Shown here piece after piece: positions 34,595-42,607 of a stretch of 64,000 bases of DNA. Position numbers and translations under genes: made by a program. Position 1 is the first letter of the stretch, and each line of letters begins with the position of its first letter. The notes below the pieces were generated by a model. The model did not search any database. It saw only the letters and a program-made list of their open reading frames with translations, and had not been told where the DNA came from. Origin of the DNA: Oscillospiraceae bacterium (GTDB lineage Bacteria; Bacillota; Clostridia; Saccharofermentanales; Saccharofermentanaceae). The stretch spans positions 1-64,000 of the forward strand of contig CACYMP010000011.1 in NCBI GenBank assembly GCA_902775565.1, read 5' to 3'.

Positions 34595-36088
34595 CTATGC
34601 CTTATGCCCGCCGATCTGCTGGTTTCTCTCGATCGCGGTGCCGCCCTCCTGGAGGTTCTTTGCTTTCAGAACGGCATTCTTCCCATACTTCTGCTTGATC
34701 TCGAGCATCGCTTCCTGCAGAGCGCGTTCCTTCTGCTCCTGCTCTTTATCGTCAGCACGATCCTCCGCAGGCTTTTCCAGATCGAAGATGCTCATCTGCT
34801 CGTAGTTCTCGTTATTCGGGACCTCATCCTCAGGCAGCACGTTGCATGCTGTAAGATTAAGCCTCCGCGACATGAGCTTCCTGTTGACTATCCTGTCAAA
34901 CAGCTCCATGACCGCCTCAGTGATCTTCTTGGTAGAAGACGTGTGCTTGGTCAGATTGATCGTGCCGTGCGCGTGCTTGGGGACTTCACGGCCATAGTAA
35001 TCTACGGTCACTTCACCGTCATAGATGCCGCTCTCAAGGCTCACCTGATCGTAGTTGACCGTGAGCACGAGCTGGTCGGTAACCAGGCGTTTCGAGACGA
35101 GATCCAAAGACAATGTATCCGCCATTTCCCACACGATAAGCTTGGTGTGTTCGTAGTTGGTCGGATGCTGAAGCACCTGCCCTGCACCAAGGCTGTTGGA
35201 ATCAGGCTTGTAAGCCTTTACGTCAGCAATGGTAGTAGGCTCAATGCCCCATGCGTGGTCGATCAGGAGCTCCGCGTTCTTTCCGAGCTGCTTGTACAGA
35301 AGACCGATATAATCACGATTGGCCGAAAACAGCGCTATGTCGCCCATCGTGAAGATGCCGTACTTTTCGAGCCTTGCAGCAGTACCCCTTCCTACTCTCC
35401 AGAAATCAGTGATCGGCTTGTGATCCCAAAGCTGCTCCTTGTACTGTTCCTCGTCGATCGATGCAATGCGGACACCGTCCTTGTCTGCGGGAATGTGCTT
35501 TGCCACGATATCCATCGCGACCTTGCAAAGGTACATGTTCGGCCCGATCCCGGCCGTCGCGGTAATGCCAGTCGCCTTGAGAACGTCCTGGATCAGCATT
35601 CTCGCAAACCCGTGCGCATCCACGTTATAGATATCAAGATATGACGTCGCGTCAATGAACACCTCATCGATCGAGTAAGCGAAAATATCCTCCGGCGCAA
35701 CATACTTCAAGTAAATCCCGTAGATCTTAGCGCTCGTGCTCATGTACTTCGCCATCTGCGGCTTCGCAACAATATAATCCACCGCCAGCGTCTGATCTGC
35801 ATTGAGTTCGTTCCCGAAATGACTCTTCCCCGTCAGCCTTCGCCCCGGAGCATTATATCTTCTGTCGTTATTGACGCGCTCAACCGTCTGCACGACCTCG
35901 AAAAGCCTTGCTCTTCCGGGTATTCCGTAACTCTTCAGCGAAGGCGATACAGCAAGGCAGATCGTCTTTTCGGTACGGCTGCTGTCAGCAACGACCAGGT
36001 TGGTATTGAGCGGATCCAGGCCCCTCTCAACGCACTCCACAGACGCGTAAAATGATTTCAGGTCGATCGCCAGATACGTTCTATCCAT
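34595..36088 (-). CDS. Y-family DNA polymerase (UmuC/DinB type)
   Basis: The start at 36088 begins MDRTYLAIDLKSFYASVE, the standard Y-family motif with the first catalytic Asp. The 497-residue protein carries YSIDEVFID with the remaining acidic residues and the helix-hairpin-helix thumb region (LEKYGIFTMGDIALF). Its length and C-terminal little-finger domain match the UmuC-like polymerases of Firmicutes phages and chromosomes. They perform error-prone synthesis across DNA lesions. The ATG overlaps the stop of the YolD-like gene by eight bases, the usual tandem for this polymerase class. Expression is probably damage-inducible, but I see no clear LexA box at the start of the pair. Confidence 0.93.
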   Translation of the reverse strand: MDRTYLAIDLKSFYASVECVERGLDPLNTNLVVADSSRTEKTICLAVSPSLKSYGIPGRARLFEVVQTVERVNNDRRYNAPGRRLTGKSHFGNELNADQTLAVDYIVAKPQMAKYMSTSAKIYGIYLKYVAPEDIFAYSIDEVFIDATSYLDIYNVDAHGFARMLIQDVLKATGITATAGIGPNMYLCKVAMDIVAKHIPADKDGVRIASIDEEQYKEQLWDHKPITDFWRVGRGTAARLEKYGIFTMGDIALFSANRDYIGLLYKQLGKNAELLIDHAWGIEPTTIADVKAYKPDSNSLGAGQVLQHPTNYEHTKLIVWEMADTLSLDLVSKRLVTDQLVLTVNYDQVSLESGIYDGEVTVDYYGREVPKHAHGTINLTKHTSSTKKITEAVMELFDRIVNRKLMSRRLNLTACNVLPEDEVPNNENYEQMSIFDLEKPAEDRADDKEQEQKERALQEAMLEIKQKYGKNAVLKAKNLQEGGTAIERNQQIGGHKA

Positions 36089-36506
36089 CAGCATTCTCCG
36101 CATCAACGAACTCGACCTTGATGATGCTGCTCACAGCAACCTTTTCGCCGTCAGTAAAGATAAGCACGTTCTCGTAATCGTCTATGCGTTTTACGATTCC
36201 CGCCTTCGAGACATAGGCTCCGCCGTCCTTTTTTGCATCGGAAACAAAGAATGTGACCTTGATCTGCGGCTTTTCAGCCATTGTCTCTCTTAATCTGGTC
36301 AAAGCCCCATTCAGCAAAACGATCTCATCTTCACTCAACTCAACCATGCTGTCAGTGAGGCGCGCCGTCTCCTCGACTGCATCGTCGTACCCGACCACAG
36401 CCGCAAACGGCGAAAACTGAGCCGCCCTGTCCTCAATAGGCATGGGCGGCAAATCAGGATACTGCGGTCTGGTGATGTTTTTAAGTTTTGAGTATTTGGG
36501 GTTCAT
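36081..36506 (-). CDS. YolD-like protein
   Basis: The 141-residue protein has the YolD-family pattern RAAQFSPFAAVVGYDDAVEE near its N-terminus and a beta-rich C-terminal domain (VSKAGIVKRID, SSIIKVEFVD). YolD-like proteins are encoded next to UmuC-type polymerases in Firmicutes, and a UmuD-like accessory role has been proposed for them. The ATG at 36506 is used because it follows the upstream stop by four bases; a TTG six codons earlier overlaps that gene. It is translationally coupled to both neighbours. Confidence 0.88.
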   Translation of the reverse strand: MNPKYSKLKNITRPQYPDLPPMPIEDRAAQFSPFAAVVGYDDAVEETARLTDSMVELSEDEIVLLNGALTRLRETMAEKPQIKVTFFVSDAKKDGGAYVSKAGIVKRIDDYENVLIFTDGEKVAVSSIIKVEFVDAENADG

Positions 36507-36510
36507 TGAA

Positions 36511-38487
36511 TTAGCTATACTCAACCTGCGAGATTATGATCAGTTTGTCGGACCTGCGGAATGAATGCATCTGCGACTTATCAGGATTGCATTTATATGT
36601 AACTTCTCCGTCATCAATTGAAAGCCATCCTATGACTATATCACCATGCTCATAGCAAATTCGCATCAGATCTCTAAATTCGATTCTAATTGTGTCTTCA
36701 CCTTCATTAAAACAAAGATAATTAGAAATGCCTCTGAGGTAAAAATCTGCGCCTTCAGCAGTAAGTAGCTCTTCAAAAACAGACTTGAGTTCGGGAACAT
36801 TTGCAACCTGCGTAATTATCCTGTTTGCAATCTCCGAACCGACAATAAAGTCATCAACACTTGTAAGTTGCATTAATTTTTGGTCATCACTGATATTTAG
36901 TTCACTGGTAATAACAACATTTCGTTTCTTCCCAGTCTGCAATTCCTTTTCACGAATGAGTTCCCTGAGCTGAAGAAGAATCATCATTGTTTGGGCATCT
37001 GCATCTTCTTTAGAAAGATCATCTCTGCATAACAACAAAATGTTTGTTATATCATCAGTAATCAGCGTTTTAAGATATTCTCTATCATAGAGATTATTAG
37101 TGAGCCGGAAATCTATGTCGATGTTAATTACCTCGTTCTTAATCAGCTCAATATCTTTATATTCGCGCATAGCAACAATCTTAGCTGTTGAGTTTTTACT
37201 GGCAAAATCATCAAGATTCATGAGGATTTCAGGCAATCCCTTGTTCCAGGACAATATAAGCAGGTGCATCTCCTGTCGGTCAAAACTCCTATACTCTGCT
37301 TTCTTATATTCGAGATCATACTTTTGTCTTTCGATCTCATTTGAATCAATCTTGATTCTGTTATCATCTTCAGCAACAACGATATACTTATCTCCTTGCT
37401 GAATTACAAAATCAGGTTTAGGCGCAATATACATTCTGTCAGAGCCATCGATAGAGTCTTTTCGCACAACTCCTATCAAAGTGCTCTGAGTAAATTGACC
37501 TATAGCATCCTTAAAACTGACACCTGCAAAATCCAATGGTTTTCCGCTATGATCTCTTTCTTCAACATAGATCTCAGCATCCTCATAATTAAACAGTTCT
37601 GTAAACACATACGACAATCCGGGTTGACGACAAGCTTGTGCAGTAATCCTTGCAAGCCATTTATCGAAATAAAAGACTTGAGTATCATAGCCCTCCAGTG
37701 CAGATTCGACAGCATTCATGGAATTAGTATCATTTACCATAGTTGTTATATGCGGTCTGCTTCCCCTGAACTTACGCAGATATGTACCAACTGCAAGCGC
37801 TATCCTTAACGTCATAAGATCATTTGTGGATCTGATTATTATCGATGATGCTTCCTCGAGTGAAACCGTCTCATACAGATTCTCCTGAGTCAATTTTCCA
37901 CTTCTGCAGATGACTCGCGTATTATAGAAATTCGGAATGTGCGTTTTTATCCGATCATCCATTTCCTCTTTATCAAGATCTTCAAGCACGATAATACAAG
38001 GATTAGTATGTTTGATATCGTCTTCGGTTACATTACGGTTTGCTTCAATTTGTTCGCTTATAATGCTGTAAGTATCATCGTTGCACCCGAAAACTACTGT
38101 ATGATACTTCTCGGCAACCTGCGAATGACCCTTTCTGAGCGAACTGAGTTTTTCTTCAAGAGCATTGTTGATAATGGAAATCAGCATACCCGTAAAAACA
38201 AGACCAATTACAGTAACGATTGCCATTGGCACGATCAATCTAATACCCTCAGTTCCAGAGATCGTTCCGGGATCAAGCAGGTGTAAAAAGCTCTCCCAAA
38301 TACCCTTGCCAACAGAGTCAGTTCCGTTCATTATCCAGGAAACAAAGCCAAACACCAACATAACAAGCAAAATGAAGGCAAAAAGCATCATGAATTGCTG
38401 AGTTGCACCATGTGACAGATGATTATCAAACCAGTATGCTATTCTCTTTTTCCAGGTCTTTTTCTTGCGTTGTTTAATAGTTTGCAT
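36511..38487 (-). CDS. CASTOR/POLLUX-like ion channel with RCK-type domains
   Basis: The protein has 658 residues. Two membrane helices (about 32-55 and 85-110) flank a pore-like loop, and a long cytoplasmic part follows with Rossmann-like TrkA-N/RCK segments (YHTVVFGCNDDTYSII and a repeat near 300-400). The order and the segment SSIIIRSTNDLMTLRIALAV match the CASTOR/POLLUX/SYM8 family, plant relatives of which are nuclear-envelope cation channels. Bacterial members probably conduct K+ or Ca2+ under ligand control. The ATG at 38487 follows AGGTGA. Base composition is visibly AT-richer than the polymerase genes. It abuts the YolD-like gene. Confidence 0.85.
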   Translation of the reverse strand: MQTIKQRKKKTWKKRIAYWFDNHLSHGATQQFMMLFAFILLVMLVFGFVSWIMNGTDSVGKGIWESFLHLLDPGTISGTEGIRLIVPMAIVTVIGLVFTGMLISIINNALEEKLSSLRKGHSQVAEKYHTVVFGCNDDTYSIISEQIEANRNVTEDDIKHTNPCIIVLEDLDKEEMDDRIKTHIPNFYNTRVICRSGKLTQENLYETVSLEEASSIIIRSTNDLMTLRIALAVGTYLRKFRGSRPHITTMVNDTNSMNAVESALEGYDTQVFYFDKWLARITAQACRQPGLSYVFTELFNYEDAEIYVEERDHSGKPLDFAGVSFKDAIGQFTQSTLIGVVRKDSIDGSDRMYIAPKPDFVIQQGDKYIVVAEDDNRIKIDSNEIERQKYDLEYKKAEYRSFDRQEMHLLILSWNKGLPEILMNLDDFASKNSTAKIVAMREYKDIELIKNEVINIDIDFRLTNNLYDREYLKTLITDDITNILLLCRDDLSKEDADAQTMMILLQLRELIREKELQTGKKRNVVITSELNISDDQKLMQLTSVDDFIVGSEIANRIITQVANVPELKSVFEELLTAEGADFYLRGISNYLCFNEGEDTIRIEFRDLMRICYEHGDIVIGWLSIDDGEVTYKCNPDKSQMHSFRRSDKLIIISQVEYS

Positions 38488-38628
38488 CACTTTTTCACCT
38501 GATATCCTAGCTTGTAAAATTGAGTTTGTTCATTTTTCTGATTCTATTTGCTCGATTCTTGTTGTAACAAATACTGATAATTGTTCAAACCAGAAAGAAA
38601 TAAAACTACCTATTTACACTGCAATTAA

Positions 38629-39060
38629 TTACTTGCTTTTCAAAAGAAGAACACCAACAACGCACGAAATAATAAGTAATACCGTTCCAACAAACCTTGC
38701 TATTAGCTTTTTTCGGCCCAACGCATTCTTGTTAAAAATAGCACCGAAAAAGCCAATTGTATTCTTAAAAGGAAACACAATGTCATGCCCGACACACAAG
38801 AAAACTGTTGAAATAAAGGGCTTTTCCTGATGAGCAAGAGCGAATTGTCCATATTTCCTAATATATGCAGCCGAAATAATAGTTGACAAAACAAATAGTA
38901 TTGGAGATGTTAAAAAGAAGATAGAAAAAATGCTCTGGATACTATTTGGATTTATAGCAAAACCTATCATTGATCTCAAATCTGCCACAAAAAAACAAAC
39001 AATAAGTGAAACCATGCCGCCTAAAAAGAATCTTCTTATTACTGCAAGAAACTGTGTCAT
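38629..39060 (-). CDS. Small membrane protein, last gene of the LHH-toxin operon
   Basis: The 143-residue protein has four hydrophobic stretches (about 12-30, 45-70, 83-110 and 120-138). GAGGAAATAAG precedes the ATG. It starts 28 bp after the previous gene on the same strand, so it probably closes the six-gene operon that begins at 44506. No family is recognised. As the last gene in a toxin operon it could protect the producer's membrane or help export, but the sequence shows neither. Confidence 0.7.
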   Translation of the reverse strand: MTQFLAVIRRFFLGGMVSLIVCFFVADLRSMIGFAINPNSIQSIFSIFFLTSPILFVLSTIISAAYIRKYGQFALAHQEKPFISTVFLCVGHDIVFPFKNTIGFFGAIFNKNALGRKKLIARFVGTVLLIISCVVGVLLLKSK

Positions 39061-39088
39061 CTTATTTCCTCTTATTCAGTTATTTACA

Positions 39089-39571
39089 TTACTTATTATC
39101 ATCTTCGGTATCTAAAATATCAGTCGTATCTTCCGGTTTCTTATCCTTAAATTCCTTAACAGCATTAATAGCATCTGGCAAAAGTGATACCCCTCCAGAT
39201 AAAACTCCAATTGCTATTTTGCCTGCAAGATTACCTTTTTTCTCAGCTGCATCACTAATGATTTCAGCACTTTTTCTTTTGCGTTCCATTTCCTTGTCAC
39301 GAATTGTATCTCGCTGTACTGTAACTGCACGTAAAAGCTCTAGTTTCTTTTCAGAAGGTAAATCCGTTGCATTTTTAATTATCTCGATCTGAGCATCAAG
39401 TTCATTGTACGTCGGCTCTTGTCCATATAGTTCAATTACAGCTTTCGCAAATTTCTCGTCATCTATTTTATCCATGACTTTATCAGCAAAGCTTAGAGTA
39501 GTGTTATAAGCCTGTATTATTGCCTGAATTAAAGGAACCATCTTTTTCCCTCCGTTTTCATCATTCATCAT
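39089..39571 (-). CDS. Unknown protein with Gly-rich hydrophobic segment, toxin operon
   Basis: The 160-residue protein is helical and charged, with one hydrophobic Gly-rich segment near 115-140 (LAGKIAIGVLSGGVSLLPDA). AGGAG lies eight bases before the ATG at 39571. It sits 38 bp after the 422-residue gene in the operon. The Gly-rich hydrophobic stretch is like membrane-inserting parts of secreted antibacterial proteins, but there is no signal peptide. Function unknown. Confidence 0.68.
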   Translation of the reverse strand: MMNDENGGKKMVPLIQAIIQAYNTTLSFADKVMDKIDDEKFAKAVIELYGQEPTYNELDAQIEIIKNATDLPSEKKLELLRAVTVQRDTIRDKEMERKRKSAEIISDAAEKKGNLAGKIAIGVLSGGVSLLPDAINAVKEFKDKKPEDTTDILDTEDDNK

Positions 39572-39609
39572 CGAGAACTCCTAACTTATATTGTCATTCG
39601 TGTGAATTA

Positions 39610-40878
39610 TTATTTGTTTCCATTATTATCCGATGGTAAATAATACAATTTCCCATCCTTAGCAATTAGTCGAACATCTTCTCTAAACAAATCAGCCTCA
39701 TCAGATGCAATTGTTCTTTGCCCTGAACTTTGATTTGATATCATTTTCAATGTGCTTTGAGATATCTCTTGATACTGGTGCTTATCATCGAACAAAGAAG
39801 GTATAAAATGCAATACGTCATCGAAACCTTGACGATGTCTCTTTCCCGTTTCAAGATTAATCTCTAAAGAATCACAGTTCGCCTTATGCCACGCTTCAAC
39901 TGCATTTAATGCGTCCTTAGCCTGCCTGACATATGGTAAAACTTTGGAATAACATTGCTCTTTAGACATTCCACCAAGATATAACGTATAAGTTATGTCT
40001 GCGATTTTTTGGAGCAGTTGAAGTAGTATCTGCTGATACTGATACCATTTTTCAGCTTCAACTATTAGTTTTTCATAATCAGAATAATTAAGTCCGGTTT
40101 TCCTTTCAAAACCTTTTAGCGATAGGTTGGCTTGTCCAAGTAATTCAGCACATTCATGTTCAAGCCTCTTAAGATGATCTAATTCCCGGTTTCGCTGTTC
40201 ATCATTCTCAATAATCTCAAGTCTAAATTGAGAGCAAGTTTGGATTTCAGCAATAATTGCATAAATTTTAGAAAGAAACTCATTGTCCTGAAAAGCCGCT
40301 ATCTTATCTAGTCCTGCGTTAATCTCTCCCAATTGTTCATTAATTTGTGTCATGTAATACTGTCCAACGACCATTGCAGCAACAGCCATTGCGGCATTAG
40401 CAACATTCATCACAGCAAGCCCTTTTCCCATATTTCCATCTACAGGAATAAGATCCGCATGACCTTTTATGCCATTAGGGCCATGGTATATACCCTTGAC
40501 TGCGCCTTCCATCGCTTGTGAATCAGCAAGTTTTGCCCCCTTGGGAATAATCGCTTGGTAAAGTTTTCCGGCATTCTTTACTGCTTGCTGATAATTCTTC
40601 ACAGCGCCAGCATTTGCTACTGCTTTAAGAGTGCCTGGGATAGCGTTGTCTATACGAGCAAGTACCTCTTTATCATTAATCTCAATAAGTGAAGCACTCT
40701 CAATATCCGTCAGGTCAGGTAAGTCCTCGAACTTAATTGATAAATCAGCGTTCTTCTGATTTGCCAAGCTAGATGGTTGTCTCGATAGGTGGTTATTGCT
40801 CTTTTTAAACATGAAGCAACTCACTAATACAACGCCAATTAACACAAATAGTAAAACAACAATTACCCAGGGATTCAT
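39610..40878 (-). CDS. Membrane-anchored helical protein, toxin operon
   Basis: The 422-residue protein has an N-terminal membrane helix (about 4-24), a Gly/Ala-rich region with a hydrophobic stretch (about 150-175, NAAMAVAAMVVGQYYMTQINEQ reported in part) and a long alpha-helical part (about 180-330) with coiled-coil character. Its start lies five bases after the small gene upstream, so the two are coupled; no strong ribosome binding site is visible. It may be a second effector or an anchor. The family is not recognised. Low-GC codon use matches the rest of the operon. Confidence 0.7.
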   Translation of the reverse strand: MNPWVIVVLLFVLIGVVLVSCFMFKKSNNHLSRQPSSLANQKNADLSIKFEDLPDLTDIESASLIEINDKEVLARIDNAIPGTLKAVANAGAVKNYQQAVKNAGKLYQAIIPKGAKLADSQAMEGAVKGIYHGPNGIKGHADLIPVDGNMGKGLAVMNVANAAMAVAAMVVGQYYMTQINEQLGEINAGLDKIAAFQDNEFLSKIYAIIAEIQTCSQFRLEIIENDEQRNRELDHLKRLEHECAELLGQANLSLKGFERKTGLNYSDYEKLIVEAEKWYQYQQILLQLLQKIADITYTLYLGGMSKEQCYSKVLPYVRQAKDALNAVEAWHKANCDSLEINLETGKRHRQGFDDVLHFIPSLFDDKHQYQEISQSTLKMISNQSSGQRTIASDEADLFREDVRLIAKDGKLYYLPSDNNGNK

Positions 40879-40883
40879 ATTGA

Positions 40884-41240
40884 TTAACCATCCACACTGA
40901 ACCCGGTTATCTTTTCAAAATCGCCAATAAATTCAACAGTAATAACGTGCTCGAGATCGAAAGTCTGATTAGGAAAATTGATCAAATTGAGTTCAATATC
41001 TATCAATGGTTGACCTAATTTTACTATAGTCTCATCACGTGTAATATCTTTTATTGTTTCGCCATAGAATTCTACCAACTTTGGGATCATAGAATCAACA
41101 ATTAAAGGCATTTTTACAGGATAAATTGAGGCAAGATGTTCTGCAATCTCATCATATTCCGGCTCAATATCTTCGCAGCAAAAAATAATACCGTTGATTT
41201 CTCTTATGTTCTGAAGATAATCATCACTATAAACAAACAT
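40884..41240 (-). CDS. Probable immunity protein to the LHH toxin
   Basis: The 118-residue protein is small, acidic and soluble, with no signal peptide. AAGGAGG precedes its ATG. The gene begins 11 bp after the toxin gene ends, the usual position of an immunity gene in polymorphic toxin loci. Acidic immunity proteins often cap the basic active site of nuclease toxins. The sequence does not match an immunity family I know, so the call rests on position, size and charge. Confidence 0.6.
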   Translation of the reverse strand: MFVYSDDYLQNIREINGIIFCCEDIEPEYDEIAEHLASIYPVKMPLIVDSMIPKLVEFYGETIKDITRDETIVKLGQPLIDIELNLINFPNQTFDLEHVITVEFIGDFEKITGFSVDG

Positions 41241-41251
41241 TTATAACCTCC

Positions 41252-42577
41252 TTAAGGAATAATACCTGAAGTTGCAAGTTGACCCATCTTCTCCCAAAAT
41301 GCCTTTCTTAACGCAGCAAAACCGGTTCGATCGACACCAACATCAGGTGTTGGGATTTGTGCATGCTCTGCATCTGTAAGTACCGCAAAAACCGTATCAC
41401 TATGCTGCCCAATATGATGAAGCTCATATCTTTTCCCTGAAGGATCAAATGGAGCGTTCCCTTTTAATGCTAATTGCAAATTCGTTAATCCATTTGGGTT
41501 TTCAGCTGTAATGGTGCTAGGATCAATATAATTCCAATCAATTTTACGTGTAAGGAAAGAGCGTGTCTTACCCTTTATGTTCATTTCTGTCGTTTTCAAT
41601 TTTGCATTCTTCAGAACATTATACTCTTTCATGCTGTTCAATTTTTGTATAACTTCAAGTGGCAATGCTGCTTCTTTTTGAATAATAGCAACCTCATTCA
41701 GTGATAGTTTTGTAGCCTTGGATATTTTCTGCAAAAACCTCAACTCTTTAAGCCCGCCAGAAATGGAACCAAATATCGATCCCCACATAACGCCATCGCC
41801 GCCTGATTCTGCAGCAGCTTTTGCAGCACGGTCGAAGTTTTTATTTCTTAATCCTTCTACTAAACCTGCAGTAACACCACCAGTAGTGCCAGATATGGCA
41901 GCCCCAATTGCAGCACTCTTAGCAGAAAACGCAAACACAGCAGCAACTGCAGGTGCTGCGCCTTCTGTTGCAACTGAAACCACTACACAAACAAGTATGA
42001 TACCAACACCAATACCCGCTTTAATAAGTGCTTTCTTATATGCAGGGTCTAACCCTTTCCCATTGGGGACAAACTTTTCAACAGAGGTTTGTCCATTATC
42101 ATCCATCGTAAAAACAACCTGCTCACCGTCAAATTGTTTTGCAAGATCTTCTTCGGTATGTCCAAAGTAAATATTTGCTTTTGAATTATACTCAAGTTCA
42201 GCAATATACTCTGGCGAAATATAGGTTACTTCTACATTCTCGACAACATATTCAGTACTATTGAGATTCTTAATAGCTTCTGCATACGTGGCATCCTTAA
42301 CATACTGAAGGAAATTTTGATCACTTGGTCCGGAAAACTCGGAAGGATCAATTGTAGACAAAAACTTTCCGGACTCTGCTTCAGATGAAGTTTCTTTAGC
42401 TGATTTTGAGGCAATGCTTGATGGAGCAGCTTCAGTACCAAGAACTATTGATTCACTCTTGCTTGAAGCAACTGTTTCACTGTTAGTTGTATTTACAGAG
42501 TTGCCTACAGACTGAGCACACCCGGTAAAAAGAATTGAACCTATCAAAACAATAGCAGTTATGAACTTTGCTTTCAT
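41252..42577 (-). CDS. Exported lipoprotein with C-terminal LHH nuclease domain
   Basis: The start at 42577 follows AAGGAGA. The 441-residue protein has a lipobox (FTGC, Cys20), a Ser/Thr-rich linker and a region with a long Gly/Ala hydrophobic segment (about 187-235) that could insert into membranes. The C-terminal domain begins near residue 360 (NGLTNLQLALKGNAPFDPSG) and carries RYELHHIGQ near 382, then DAEHAQI. This is the LHH subtype of the HNH/endonuclease VII fold, a DNase domain found at the C-terminus of polymorphic toxins. A nuclease on a lipoprotein must be delivered to another cell or imported. The adjacent small gene is the probable immunity partner. Confidence 0.82.
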   Translation of the reverse strand: MKAKFITAIVLIGSILFTGCAQSVGNSVNTTNSETVASSKSESIVLGTEAAPSSIASKSAKETSSEAESGKFLSTIDPSEFSGPSDQNFLQYVKDATYAEAIKNLNSTEYVVENVEVTYISPEYIAELEYNSKANIYFGHTEEDLAKQFDGEQVVFTMDDNGQTSVEKFVPNGKGLDPAYKKALIKAGIGVGIILVCVVVSVATEGAAPAVAAVFAFSAKSAAIGAAISGTTGGVTAGLVEGLRNKNFDRAAKAAAESGGDGVMWGSIFGSISGGLKELRFLQKISKATKLSLNEVAIIQKEAALPLEVIQKLNSMKEYNVLKNAKLKTTEMNIKGKTRSFLTRKIDWNYIDPSTITAENPNGLTNLQLALKGNAPFDPSGKRYELHHIGQHSDTVFAVLTDAEHAQIPTPDVGVDRTGFAALRKAFWEKMGQLATSGIIP

Positions 42578-42607
42578 TTTCTTTCTCCTTGTTCTATTGA
42601 GAGACAA

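Noticed and set aside
34604..35644. 346-codon plus-strand frame
   Set aside because: It is antisense to the Y-family polymerase gene and has no family features.
41252..42577. LXG/WXG100 type VII effector
   Set aside because: The N-terminus is a lipoprotein signal, with no LXG or WXG helix hairpin.
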